The translations under genes were made by a program, and so were the position numbers. 64,000 nt of DNA from Charina bottae (taxonomy: Eukaryota; Chordata; Lepidosauria; Squamata; Charinaidae), in contig JALMGJ010000004.1 of NCBI GenBank assembly GCA_023362775.1, positions 85,474,298 through 85,538,297 on the forward strand, written 5' to 3'. Below are positions 45,301 to 63,534 of the stretch, in pieces. The notes below the pieces were generated by a model, which searched no databases, was not told the DNA's origin, and was given only the letters and a program-made list of their open reading frames with translations. The first letter of the stretch is position 1. Each line of letters opens with the position of its first letter.

Positions 45301-46827
45301 CCCCTTGTATCCCAAATGCAGTATTAAGAAGGGAAGCAGGGTTGTCTAAAGTTGAAACAGGTGCATGGACTTGCATTATAGCACATTGGTTGAAACTACT
45401 ATTTTTTCCTATAGGTTTGGGTTCTTTCCTTATCAAGGATAATTACAAATCAGTATGGCTTAGGACAATCCTACAAAAAATACAACATCTCAGCTTTTCT
45501 AGTGCGGCTTTCTTAATGATGGGTTATGAGCGTGCACTTAATGAATGTAAGCAGCGTATCAAAGACCTGGAAATTCAGCAGGATCAGTCTGCTTTGCCTA
45601 AAAACATTTTTCTGGGCAATCAAGTTTTTTATTATAAGCCAGCGAGATATCTAACTCTCATAACTGTCTCCAAATTTCGGAGAGCATTAATTTTGGCACG
45701 CTGTAATGCTCTCCCTACAGCAGTAGCTAAGATTGTGCCCCTGTGGACAAGGGGCTATTGAAACTATAGCACATGTCCTGTTATACTGTATATATTATAA
45801 GGACTCACGAACCCACTTAATAACTCCTCATTTGATAAAATATCCAGGAAATTCTGATCCCTTTTATGTCCAACTGTTGCTAACTGATCAGAATGATTTA
45901 GTCTCCCTGAATGTAGCTAAATTTTGCTATACAGTCTGCAAATTAAGGCAGAGTTGGACTGCCCATTGACGACTCTACCAATTGCAAATATATTACTAAG
46001 CTTCGCTCATTTCATTTAATGTATTTTGTATTTTAATGTATTTTAAATTATTTTAATGTTTTAATGTATTGCATTTATCATTCTGGTCTGTGACCGTAAT
46101 AAAGAATTATTGTTGTAGTAGTTTTGATTGAAGTTATTAAACTCCTGAACATACATAATTTAATTTAATATGTCATTTTATTTGCTTTTAAAAATTATGA
46201 TTCAAACAAGCAAACACAAGAAGTACAAGTGGCAATAGTGAGGAAATGGCTTGGGAAAGAATGACGGCATTCTGGGGAAGATCTATGCAGCATTGAAGTG
46301 AATCCTTTCATTGTCCATTTATGACAATGCGTGAGAATAGCTGAAATATTTACTAGGTATTTCCTGACATTAGTGCTACGCTTTAAAAATTCTGTGACGT
46401 AAAAGTGAAAGACTATGCTGAAGTTGTCCAGTTACTGTACTAAGTATTGACTTTCATTTCTCTTTCAAGTCAACGATACCCTAGATGATATCTTCAATGA
46501 TTCTGATGAAGAACAAGAAAGTCAGGATATTGTTAACCAAGTCCTTGATGAAATTGGAATTGAAATATCTGGAAAGGTATGAAGAAATGTCCTCCCACTG
46601 CCCGTTTTAATCTCCTTTGTAATAGCAACCTTTTCGGCTCTATGCTTACAGTTGATGGATGTTATCTGGGTTACCTAAATTAAACTTTTCCATATTGTTT
46701 TTCTTTTTATTAGATGGCGAAGGCTCCTTCAGCTGCGAGAGGCATGCCGTCTGCATCTACATCAAAAACTGCTACAATTTCAGATGAGGAGATTGAACGG
46801 CAGCTTAAAGCCTTGGCAGTAGATTAG
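30246..46827 (+). CDS. CHMP2B: CHMP2B, charged multivesicular body protein 2B (whole gene, 6 exons)
   Basis: CHMP2B is an ESCRT-III subunit that polymerises on endosomal membranes and, with VPS4, drives budding and scission away from the cytosol (multivesicular body formation, abscission, membrane repair). The coding exons are 30246-30279, 42809-42900, 43150-43344, 44896-44998, 46470-46576 and 46714-46827. They total 645 nt, or 214 residues; the human protein has 213. All introns are GT-AG, with phases 1, 0, 0, 1, 0. The N-terminal MASLFKKKTVD and the basic helix 1 region (RGTQRAIGRDRAAL) are followed by the Snf7 core. An acidic linker DDIFNDSDEEQES and a C-terminal MIT-interacting motif (SDEEIERQLKAL) come last. 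No stop or frameshift interrupts it, so it is the functional gene, not a retrocopy. Human mutations cause frontotemporal dementia (FTD3). Confidence 0.97.
30280..32216 (+). other. CHMP2B intron 1, proximal part
   Basis: GC content falls after the island. I see no exon or classifiable element here apart from a short (CA)n near 31568. Confidence 0.5.
32225..32683. mobile_element. Non-autonomous hAT element in CHMP2B intron 1
   Basis: The ends are CAGGGCTTTCCAAAC and the inverted GTTTGGAAAGGTATG. A perfect 8-bp duplication, AACTAGAG, lies at 32217-32224 and 32684-32691. The interior has GATTGGCTCCCAGCTCC repeats related to the 4058 minisatellite. It shares its termini with the elements at 51962 and 57365. 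Confidence 0.92.
33290..34160 (-). mobile_element. Old L2 LINE fragment, with SINE-tail insertion
   Basis: It parallels the L2 at 19708-21046 segment by segment (AGGCAGCCCCATGTAAAGTG; TGAGTCCAGAAGGACC; a decayed YADD region near 33760; ATGGTATCAAAAGCGGCTGA), but is heavily mutated. An inverted SINE-like tail (TTTTATCCCGCCTTTATT) interrupts it at about 33408-33455. Non-coding L2 3' UTR probably extends left to about 33060. Confidence 0.7.
34728..34759 (-). ncRNA. Hammerhead ribozyme-like core 1
   Basis: On the - strand: CTGAAGA, T, GCTGGC, loop CACAGAT, GCTGGC, GAAAC. The stem II strands pair with four Watson-Crick pairs and two G-U wobbles. This matches the hammerhead core described for Penelope-like elements. 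I cannot place stems I and III or the cleavage site with certainty. Confidence 0.6.
35053..35084 (-). ncRNA. Hammerhead ribozyme-like core 2
   Basis: The same 32-nt core as at 34728 in the same orientation. The flank just outside GAAAC differs: a CTAATG/CTAACG variation near 35045-35053 indicates a small local duplication. Confidence 0.55.
35318..35349 (+). ncRNA. Hammerhead ribozyme-like core 3
   Basis: CTGAAGA at 35318-35324, stem II GCTGGC/GCTGGC at 35326-35331 and 35339-35344, GAAAC at 35345-35349. It is on the CHMP2B sense strand, so it would be present in the pre-mRNA. Confidence 0.6.
35913..36373. mobile_element. Element with perfect 37-bp TIRs and TTA duplication
   Basis: 35913-35949 is the exact reverse complement of 36337-36373 (outer end GATTGTGAAACCAAGATGG). 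TTA flanks both sides (35910-35912 and 36374-36376), the size and sequence expected for PIF/Harbinger insertion. The interior (about 390 bp) is AT-rich with a 78-residue frame I do not recognise and no transposase. It lies in CHMP2B intron 1. Confidence 0.75.
37270..37682 (-). mobile_element. Old L2 LINE fragment
   Basis: GGGCAGCCCCATGTAATGC, TGGTAACCAGTGCAGC and GGAGCCATGAGTCCCAGAGG parallel the C-terminal RT region of the L2 at 19708. It is strongly decayed and broken by a younger L2 tail at 37683. It probably resumes at 38347. Confidence 0.7.
37683..38163 (-). mobile_element. L2 LINE 3' end
   Basis: An inverted tail (CACCACCCATCTCACC ... CTTTGGGTGGCTTACAA) is followed by C-terminal coding homology (GGCAAGATGTTCCACATGG; AAGGGCTTTAAAGGTCATAA), matching 19700-20040. 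It is 5'-truncated at about 38163, next to a SINE. Confidence 0.75.
38171..38346 (+). mobile_element. tRNA-derived SINE with MIR-like core, head-truncated
   Basis: GAAAGCCGGCTGGGTGACCT, then TTGGGCCAGTCAGTCACTC and a TATAAAAATAAAGGCGGGAT tail ending in AAATAAATAAAT. A fuller inverted copy is at 50716-50962. Confidence 0.75.
38347..38700 (-). mobile_element. Old L2 LINE fragment (upstream continuation)
   Basis: GCTGCTGGGAGATCTAAGAG, TGGGATGCATTCC and AGCCTGAACCTGATT correspond to the LSAAFDT and SGFRPG segments of L2 RT in reverse. It is very degraded. Confidence 0.6.
38950..39344 (+). other. CHMP2B intron 1, no recognised feature
   Basis: I see nothing classifiable here. Confidence 0.4.
39345..39635 (+). 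mobile_element. LINE 3' tail (L2/CR1-like)
   Basis: It ends with TAAGCCACCTAGAGTCC, GGATAGGCAGGGTATAAATA and an AATAAATAAA tail, in the sense orientation. The upstream 200 bp is not classified. Confidence 0.5.
39636..41620 (+). other. CHMP2B intron 1, no recognised feature
   Basis: AT-rich. I see no exon or classifiable repeat. Confidence 0.45.
41625..42270 (+). mobile_element. Old L2 LINE 3' fragment
   Basis: ALISIQLDYCNTLL, then LLRWLPVGFQTQVRVWVITF match the HIDYCNALYMG and LHWVPVCFxVQFKVLVITF blocks of the L2 copies. The frame is broken between the blocks. Confidence 0.75.
42809..42900 (+). CDS. CHMP2B: CHMP2B coding exon 2
   Basis: The acceptor is TGTTTTAG and the donor GTAAGT. It completes Asp and encodes IIKEQNKELRGTQRAIGRD through EKQL, the first helix of the ESCRT-III fold. 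The 92 nt carry phase 1 to phase 0. Confidence 0.97.
43150..43344 (+). CDS. CHMP2B: CHMP2B coding exon 3
   Basis: The acceptor is AATAAACAG and the donor GTAGGT. It encodes 65 residues, ELEIKKMAKTGNKEACKVLA through GAMSTTAK, helix 2 and the core of the Snf7 domain. Confidence 0.97.
43421..43690. mobile_element. Non-autonomous hAT element in CHMP2B intron 3
   Basis: The ends are CAGTGCTTTTCAACC and the inverted GTTGAAAACTGCTG. The 8-bp duplication is ACCTAGAG/ATCTAGAG (7 of 8 match). It sits only 76 bp after exon 3. It contains an internal inverted repeat (GGACTTCC...GGAAGTCC). Confidence 0.85.
43700..44895 (+). other. CHMP2B intron 3, remainder
   Basis: I see no exon or classifiable element. 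Confidence 0.45.
44896..44998 (+). CDS. CHMP2B: CHMP2B coding exon 4
   Basis: The acceptor is CTGGTAG and the donor GTAAGC. It encodes TMLAVNKKMDPQKTLQTMQN through MTDEM plus one base of Ile. 103 nt, phase 0 to 1. Confidence 0.96.
45085..46130 (+). mobile_element. Non-LTR retrotransposon 3' end in CHMP2B intron 4
   Basis: An open frame of 229 residues (45072-45761) includes LERVQSKFLRAIFQVAP, LRREAGLSKVETGAW and KFRRALILARCNALPTAV. After a frameshift it continues at 45733 with CPCGQGAIETIAHVLLYC, a zinc-knuckle-like CxC-x8-H-x4-C block. The 3' end is GACCGTAATAAAG. It is the same family as 822-1936. The clade is unresolved. Confidence 0.75.
46470..46576 (+). CDS. CHMP2B: CHMP2B coding exon 5
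   Basis: The acceptor is TCTTTCAAG and the donor GTATGA. It encodes the acidic INDTLDDIFNDSDEEQESQD and then NQVLDEIGIEISGK. 107 nt, phase 1 to 0. Confidence 0.97.
46714..46827 (+). CDS. CHMP2B: CHMP2B coding exon 6 and stop
   Basis: The acceptor is TTTTTATTAG. It encodes MAKAPSAARGMPSASTSK, then SDEEIERQLKALAVD and TAG. The terminal helix is the MIT-interacting motif bound by VPS4. One extra Thr relative to human accounts for the length of 214 against 213. Confidence 0.97.
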   Translation: MAKAPSAARGMPSASTSKTATISDEEIERQLKALAVD

Positions 46828-46903
46828 CTTTATGCTAATATGAAGCCTGACTTCTACAGTTGCTCCAACATTGGCATAAGCACAAACTTCCAGTGCAGGT
46901 TTC

Positions 46904-46909
46904 AATAAA
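46904..46909 (+). terminator. CHMP2B: CHMP2B proximal poly(A) signal candidate
   Basis: AATAAA 77 nt after the stop codon. Mammalian CHMP2B uses longer 3' UTRs, so a distal signal such as AATAAA at 48683 is also possible. Confidence 0.5.
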
Positions 46910-49900
46910 AACCAGATTTCATTGCAAATCTTGCCTAAGCCATTATTGGTGACAGTAATTTCTAAAGACAGCTGGAAGAACTAAATTTGAAAGACAACAG
47001 TACAAATATGTGTGATGAAGAATTGGTATATCTTTTATCAAATTGGGATCTTTTGTTAACAGAAATTTCTTACATACAGTCTAAATTTTGATTTCATCAG
47101 TTTATTTTTTGGACAAAAAGTACTTAGCTTGACAACTATTCCATTTGTCTTTAGATATCTACATTTTGTAAATTATTGCAAGCAGCCTTTCTGAAGGCAT
47201 TTCAGCTCTGTTTTAATTGTAAACACACTTCTTAAGAAATAACATGACTTAAAATGAAGCCTTGTTTTTTCTGAGTTGGAAGATACAGTTGTCATCTTCA
47301 GCAGAATGATTAGAAACGTTTCAGCAAAAATTTAGGCAGTCTTTCATTAAACGCCTTTTACCTTTTATTCTTAGTTGATTCTAATGTTAAAATGATACAT
47401 ATGTTTCCATTATATGTTCTGGTATAGTACTGATACCCGATTAGTGGAACTTCTGGAGGCAGGGCTGTGGTCTAAAATTATTTTGTGTTAGCAAAAATGT
47501 TTGAAAGGAAAATATTGAATAATTTCCATTGCACTGTAATATAGCTGACTTGAAGAGAAGTCTGTGCCTTTGTGTATATAGTGCTTGCTTTCTTTTAATT
47601 AAGTTTTGAATTGTAAGAAAAGTAATATTAAGCCATTATCTCAACTTACATTAGCACTGAAATTATGTGAACTCCATGATTGGTGTGGAGTATGTAACAC
47701 CTGAAAAAGATACTCTTTTTCCTGAAATAGCATTTGTATATAATACCATGTAGCATTATTCACTAAACAAGTGTTACCTTTCAAAATACACTTTATTGTC
47801 CAATATAATATGCTCTATATCCATTTTTACACTCACTTGAATGTGTACACTGGCTTATCTGAAGTTAATGGATTTATTTGGATTTAAATTGCACCTAATA
47901 TGGTTAAGTAGTACATATTTGATGTGTTATAGGAAAGTTAACTCACTTTAACTGTATAGCAATAGAACAGCAGGTTGTAAGAGAGAATTTTGTATCTTTT
48001 CAGACTGCATTGTAAAATTGGCACTGATCTTGTTAGGATGAAGAGTCAGTGAATGACATAACAAAATATTTGCTATGGCTATATCATTTGACCATATACT
48101 ACATAAACATAGAATGTCAGCAGCAATTGAGAGCCTAGGATTCAATTTTAAAAGGAAGCAATTATTTTATTTGATTAAACATAGGGTCAAATCACTCTCA
48201 AGTACTTATGGAATTGGATTTCATAGCTACAAAAATATTCAGTATGTGCCACTGTGGTTAGGTCGGGTAAGTTTCATTTTGTAAAAATGAAAAGGTTTTT
48301 AACTTCTCATCGCCTCTTAAATTTGATTGATTTAATTTGTACTACTGAAAAAAATATCTAAAATTATCAGTCAGTAATTTAGGCTGCAATTTTATACATG
48401 CTAATATCTAACAGTAAGCGCCATTTAACTTAATGCAAGTTCTGTGCAGGCGTGCGGAATTGTGTTATACAGCATATGAGAACTAGATGTGATCTTTTTA
48501 AAAAAATATTTATATTCTGTTGATCATCTCACCTGTACTTTCCTATAGTCAGGTCCTTGATGTTAGTTAAATTAAGAATATATGAATTTTTGAAAAAAAT
48601 CATTTTTATCCAATTTCCAATTTTTAAAAATCTCTAAGTGATTCTTTTCTTTGCTTGCAAAAATATATAATAATCTGAATAGAATAAACTTTGTTACTAG
48701 GACAAATAATTCATCTGGTGGGAAAGTATTGAAAATACTACCTCAGCTAAAATATTGAAAATTGTGTTTGAAAACTAATTATTCTATAATTGCAGATAGT
48801 TGAAAGGGAACATCTAAAGGGGAAAGAGGATAGGAAGAATGCACCCAGTATTAGGCAGAATTTAACTTGGCAACCTTTCAAATTAACATTTTTTTTCCTC
48901 TCATCCCTCACTTCCTGCTTTGGGAATCTCTTAAATTCTGCATTTTTTCTACCTCTCCTTCAAAATCTTATTCCTATAGGAGAGAGAAAGACTTAGTTTA
49001 CTAATTCAGTTTAATATAAATGGTGCTAATAGAGTATTGGATTAAACAACTACAGCATATAGACTCTACCATCACTTTCCCAGAGTCCTGCATGCAGTTT
49101 AGCTGAGGTTGGGAAATGCAGCCCTTTGGCTGCAAAAAATTCCCTGTTTTGTTTATAATGCTGGAGTCCCCATATAGTGCACATGGGTATCGATATGCTT
49201 GTATAATTCTCTTTTGCCACATGCAGGCTACAGATTCTACCTGATTTGGGGTTGGGGATCAGGGGTGGGGTTGTTTTGTGACTGGCCATTCTACTGCGAT
49301 AGCCATTTTGTGAATGAGATATACACACCCAGGATAGCCATGTGACAACAACTAGTTCTCAAAATTCCAAATGGGACCCTGCATAATGCCTCCTATTTAA
49401 ACACCAATATATAATTTGCAAAAAAAAAAAGAGCTGATTTAATAAAATATAAAGACCTTTTTATTGGTATGTTTAATTGATTGGTATTTTTTTAATGTTA
49501 GAGATGTTTACCTTTTCAGCACCAAGAATTACTCCTTGCAAAAACTAAAAATGCAGGCACTAAAATGGCCAAGCAGTCTTCATAGCAGGAAATACAGTTT
49601 CCAGGAATCTTTAAAAATGCATGTTCTGTGAGCTTTACAAATATTTCATCTTTGTGCACTAAAATGATCATGCAACAGACTGCCAGGTCTTCCAGGGCTA
49701 TAGACCCTTCACAAATGATTTTGAAGAAAGGCTTAGAAGTTGCATAAGCCTTGATACATTAAAGTTGATGTGACTCTTAAGTAGCTGGACCTTTTTTTTC
49801 AGGCTGGTGTAGAATCCTGAGGAGAAAGGGGCTACCTTAATGAATAGCAGAGAGGTGTGAAGCACTTCTGAATCATTTTTGAAGCATACAGTTCTAATGC

Positions 49901-50000
49901 CTTTTAAGTAAAGGTACTTACAGAAGTGCATAAATTTTAAATTATTTCATTATTTAATACATTTATAAAGGTACTGTATATTATGTGCTATTTTGTTTTC
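46910..50000. other. CHMP2B 3' UTR and CHMP2B-POU1F1 inter-gene gap
   Basis: AT-rich and largely free of recognisable transposons, in contrast to the rest of the window. The first 1-2 kb probably includes CHMP2B 3' UTR. I see no further exon. Confidence 0.5.
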
Positions 50001-50006
50001 TTTATT
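50001..50006 (-). terminator. POU1F1: POU1F1 poly(A) signal candidate
   Basis: TTTATT on the + strand is AATAAA on the - strand, 76 nt beyond the POU1F1 stop. A second candidate lies at 49458-49463. Confidence 0.5.
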
Positions 50007-50081
50007 GAGGTGGGGCAAGTTTTTCATACAGTTAAAGTTTCATACAGTTAAAGTTAAGTCCATTTGTCTATGGAAAGACTT

Positions 50082-58899
<8,818 letters not shown>

Positions 58900-59570
58900 C
58901 TGTCCAGAAACAAAACACGTACAACTTTCTGATTAAAAACCAATTTTAAGGAGATAAACTATTGTATTAGTTTTGTTAGGAGTATATCAAACATTGGTCA
59001 GAATGGCTAATGGAAGCTTATTTTGTTGGTGATTTGAATTCACCCACAGTTCTTGTTAGAGAACATGTGCTTGAACATTAACAAAGTGCTGAAAAAATAG
59101 TAAGTGCATAGCAAAACATCGGATTGAAAATGAAAAATGTTCATAACAGAGTTGTCTTGGATGCAGAGCATGGGCTTAGTCCAGCTATCAGTGAATACCA
59201 GCAGATATTCAATATGTTTGTAGTAAAAGCTAGATGTATTAAGAAATATACGAAGCACCACTTCTATCTAAACTTCATCTTAATGAGAGGGAAGCCCAAG
59301 AGAAAGAAATAGGAAGTGTCTTTGTTTCTTAAACATAGAGACTTCTTTTAACTAATAACAGGCCAGGTGAGAAACAGAAAGCATGTGAAGACGCTTATCC
59401 TTATCTATCTCTTGCCAGTTGCCCTTGTACTCAAATAGGTTTGTAGGTGCAAAGAAATGATGTGATCTCCAGAATACTTACAGCCAATTCTGTAAATCAA
59501 ACATTGTCACAACTGCCAAGATCATAGTTAATGATATGTTCTGTGAATGTGTGTATGTACAGTATGTACT

Positions 59571-59572
<2 letters not shown>
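58900..59572 (-). other. POU1F1 upstream intron, no recognised feature
   Basis: I searched for the preceding POU1F1 exon (HYGNQPSTYG-type residues) without success. The open frames here are short and unsupported. Confidence 0.4.

Positions 59573-59604
<32 letters not shown>
59573..59604. repeat. (GT)n microsatellite
   Basis: About 16 GT units. Confidence 0.95.
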
Positions 59605-59606
<2 letters not shown>

Positions 59607-59806
59607 GATGCATATCCAGCCTCCAGGACTTCAAGGTAGTGTACATAGCATTCCTTATCTAATTTTTCCCTACAAAAACCTAGTGAAGTAGGTTTGACTG
59701 AGAGACACTTGTCCAAAGTCACCAGTGAGTTCTATGGCTAATTGTTGAGTTGACTGTGAATCCCCCCAGTCCCTAATCTAACTGCCTTAACCACTACACT
59801 GTACTG
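59605..59806 (-). mobile_element. Old tRNA-derived SINE (MIR-like)
   Basis: CAAAGTCACCAGTGAGTTC and CCTTAACCACTACACTG are the inverted core and tRNA-like head of the SINE type at 50716. It is diverged. Confidence 0.55.
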
Positions 59807-60755
59807 AAAAAAATCTATGAGTCGTATCTTTACTTCCTGGGTTCAATAATCTTCAAATGAGTAAACTTGAGAAATATGGTAAATTAGACATCTGCTAAAA
59901 TTGTTACTAGGTTAAACTAATGTATATTGATCAATATAAGCTTACAGAAGTCCTTATCACTCTTTCTTAACTGTGTATAACTAAAATAATTGTATGTTTT
60001 AGAAGCAACACTGGGTAGTGCATTAACCTACAGGGAAATTATAAAAAAATTAGATTCAGCTAATGAGTTTCTTTTATGTTACTAGCTTTTTTTAAAATAC
60101 ACAGACATTTGCAGGGGGAGACAGGGCAGTGACAAAAGCAGCATGGTACTGCAAGTACTGACTCTTCTGTATGTGCATTATGACATCACATATACATATG
60201 AACGGGTGGAACTTTGCAGTACGATGGCACAATGCTGCTTTCATCATTTTGACAAGGTCCTGTGGATATATATCCCCCTCAAGTCTTGCTGTGCTGCCTC
60301 ATCATGGCAATGGTGTGTGTGTCTGTTCTTGGGAGAGATGAGAGAAGAATGCCAAGAGTATATGCCAAGAGTATACTGTATACTCACAGCAGGGTCACCC
60401 AAGGCATGAAGGTAATCACAGCTGCCCACCTAAAGAAAGCAGGCATCTAAATTGGGCAGCAGCAATACAGGAAGAAGTGGATGATCACTTTAGTGACAAA
60501 GGCAAAGGCATACTTTCATACTGCACAGGAGAACGTTAAACGCTCCTTTATCAAGAAAACCACAAGATAAAGTGACTGGCAATATACAGTTGGATGGTGG
60601 GCCCCACGTGTTGGATGGCATTCCACATGTTACTGAGGAAGAGCTGAGGATCTTTTGGACTACTAAAAGAGTTTATTACATAGCTAGATTAAAACTTTCA
60701 AGATGTATAGTTGCTTATGTTGCTATGCAGGAAAAGAAAATCCAAAACTGTAAAG
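59807..60755. other. Unannotated DNA
   Basis: No exon recognised. A short tandem duplication (GCCAAGAGTATA) lies near 60350-60372. Confidence 0.4.
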
Positions 60756-60759
60756 ACAG

Positions 60760-63530
60760 AGTGTAAGAAGCATGAACATGGGAATGCTCAGCACAATGAA
60801 AGATGAAATGAATCGACTATGTATTGATATCTTAGGCATTAGCAAATTGAAATGGACTGGAATTGGATACTTTCAGTCAGAAGATCATACCATTTGCTAC
60901 TCACGACATGAAAAGCAAAGAAGGAATAGCATTGCTTTCATAATTAGAAAGGGTAGAGCAAAACCAATACTTGGGTACAATGTAGTCAATGACCAAATAA
61001 TATTAATCAGACTTCAGGACAATCATTTAATATGACAGTTATCCACGTTTATGCTCCAATAGTGATTCAGAAAAAGAGGTTGATGAATTACATAGTCAAG
61101 TTCAATTTTTAAATTGACAGAACATGCAAGCAAGATGTGCTGCTTGTGGTTGGAGACTGGAATGGCAAATCTGGAAATAATAAGAAGGAAAATCTAGCTG
61201 AAAGCACTGTAGGAAACAGAAATGAAGCAGGAAAACCTCTGCCAATTCATTGATTTCTTCACTGCTAATACAGTTTTCAAACGATAAAATTGGTACCTAT
61301 GTACATGGACATCACCAGATAGAGTACTCAGAAATCAAATTGTGTGTATTATTGGCATAAGGAGATAGAAGAACTCAACTATAACAGCAAAGACATGGCC
61401 AGGGGCTGAGCATGGAACAGATCACAAACTGTTCATGTGCAAATTTCAAGTTAAGTTCAGGCAGAAGAAAAACTGCCAACTAGTTTTCAAAATATGATCT
61501 TGGGTATTTCAAAGAGAAAATCAGGAATTACTTTGAAGTCCTGAACCACAAGGATAGTCAACCAGAAGAACTATGAAATTAAATCAAAGAAGTTGTTGAG
61601 GATGGATTTGAAAATAGGCAAAGGCAAGCAACAGAAGAAAGCAAACTAGAGGTCAGAACAAACGGGAAATTGCCAAGAGAAGAAGAAGAAGCTAAAGCTA
61701 AGAAAACCAAGGTTTTAGGAAAGAACTTAAGGACATTCAGAGAGTTGTTAGAAGAGTCAAGAAGTAGTATTACAATAACATCTGTAAAGACACTGAAGAT
61801 GGAAACAGACATGAAGAAAGAAGGAAAGTCTTTCAAAAGATCTCTGAATTCAGAAGGATGTTGCAACCTCAAATTGGAAAGCCAGCAATGGACAGATAGT
61901 AACTGATTCAAAGAAATTCCATCTTTATTTAAGATGGAAAGAGTATACTGAAATACTATACAGTAGAGATGCTGACTTCCAAGATATTTTAGTAGATATT
62001 CCCTAATTACAAGAACCTCTTGTACTAGAATATGAAGGTGGATCAGCACTCTGGTCCTTATCAAGTTGTAAGACTACAGGAATTGATGGATTACTCACAG
62101 AAATATGGTAAGCAACACAAGAAGAAGAGTAAAAGTTGTAACCAAGCTATGCTAGCAAATCTGAAGAACTACACAGCAACCAAGAGAAAGGAGGTTTAAC
62201 AAAGGGTACAAATTATCATACAATATACTTAATTTCAGATGCTTGCAAAATAATGCTTAGGATCATCTAACACAGACTAGAGCCTTACATGAAAGGGAAA
62301 TACCAGATGTTCAAGCTGGTTTTAGAAGAGACATCATTGTTGATTCACACTAGATGATTGATAAATCCAGCAAATACCAAAAAGAAGTCAATATGTGCTT
62401 CACTGATTATAGAAAAGCCTTTGATTGGCTCAACCAAGTCAAGCTGTGGAATGTGCTTAGGAGAATGGGAGTAACAGAACATCCCATTGTCATCATGCAA
62501 ATCTTATACATAGGACAAGAAACCACATTCCAAACAGAACATGGTGAAATACACTAGCTCCAGGTTGGCAAGAGTGAGACAAGTCTGTGTACTCTCTCCT
62601 TATTTATTCATTCTGTATGCTGAATATATATTGAGAGAGGCTGGATTGAAAGAAGATGAGCATGTTGGGCAGTGTTGGGCTTCAGGGTTTAGTGACCATG
62701 GTCTAGACAACAGATTTCCTGATGTTTTGCCAGCAACTGTGGCTGGCATCTTCAGAGGCAAGGTGGTCTGCTATGCAGACCACAGGCAACTGAGCAAGGA
62801 CTGACTGGCCCTATAACAATATTCTAATAATGCAAATGATCTGGAAGCTCTACTAATGAAAACCAAGGAACACAGTGAAAAAATGGGACTAAGATTAAAT
62901 GTAAAAATATAAATATAAAAGATATGAATATATAAAATATAACAAACACCAAATTAATGGCAATAAATGCAGCCATCAGCCTTAGTATTGACAACGAAGT
63001 TAATGAAATAGTAGATAGTTTCTGCCTATCTACACTAGTCAATAGGATCAACTATCAACTGTAAAAGAACAAGCAGTCAAGAACTCTGCTATAGACTTGT
63101 TAGGGTAGCAATAAAGGCCTTGGAAAGATATTTAGATGCTATGATGAGTTTATCCATACAAGATCAGTATCATTCAGGCAATGGTTTTCCCTGTGATATT
63201 TTATGGAAGTGAAAGTGAAAGACTTTTGAAGAAATGGGATAGAAAGAATATTGACTCTTTTAAATGTTAGTATTGGAGAAGGCTCCTGAAAATATAATAG
63301 ATAGCCAAAACAACAATAAATGGATCATAGAACAAATCAATCCAGAGTTCTCATTTGAGGCACAAATGACCAGGCTCAAATTATCATATTTTCAGCACGT
63401 TATGAAAATAACCTAGCTTTATTGAGAAGTTTATAATGCTGGGAAAGATGGAAGGAACTAGAAGAGAACAACCAGCAGCAAGGTTGATGGACTTGATAAA
63501 ATATAAAGAAGGAAACTACAAACTACACAG
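60760..63530 (+). mobile_element. Ancient RTE (BovB-like) LINE, heavily decayed
   Basis: The endonuclease block is at 60790-61035: RLCIDILGISKLKWTGIGYF, RRNSIAFIIRKGRAKPILGY. Then come VGDWNGKSG (about 61150) and an SDH-like region (about 61420). RT is at 62300-62640: FTDYRKAFDWLNQVKLWNVL, VCVLSPYLFILYAEYIL. The tail MLGKMEGTRREQPAARLMD is at 63436. The order parallels the BovB at 16393, but sequence identity is low and there are many frameshifts. A Penelope fragment interrupts it at about 62680-62790. Confidence 0.78.
62680..62790 (-). mobile_element. Penelope-like pLTR fragment with hammerhead motif
   Basis: Read on the - strand, 62755 down to 62724 gives CTGAAGATGCCAGCCACAG, TTGCTGGCAAAAC. 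That is CTGAAGA, stem II GCCAGC/GCTGGC (fully Watson-Crick), and AAAAC for GAAAC. It lies within the decayed RTE LINE. The borders are approximate. Confidence 0.6.
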
Positions 63531-63534
63531 GAAA

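Noticed and set aside
30246..46827. CHMP2B as a processed pseudogene
   Set aside because: It has introns with proper splice sites, an intact frame and a CpG-island promoter.
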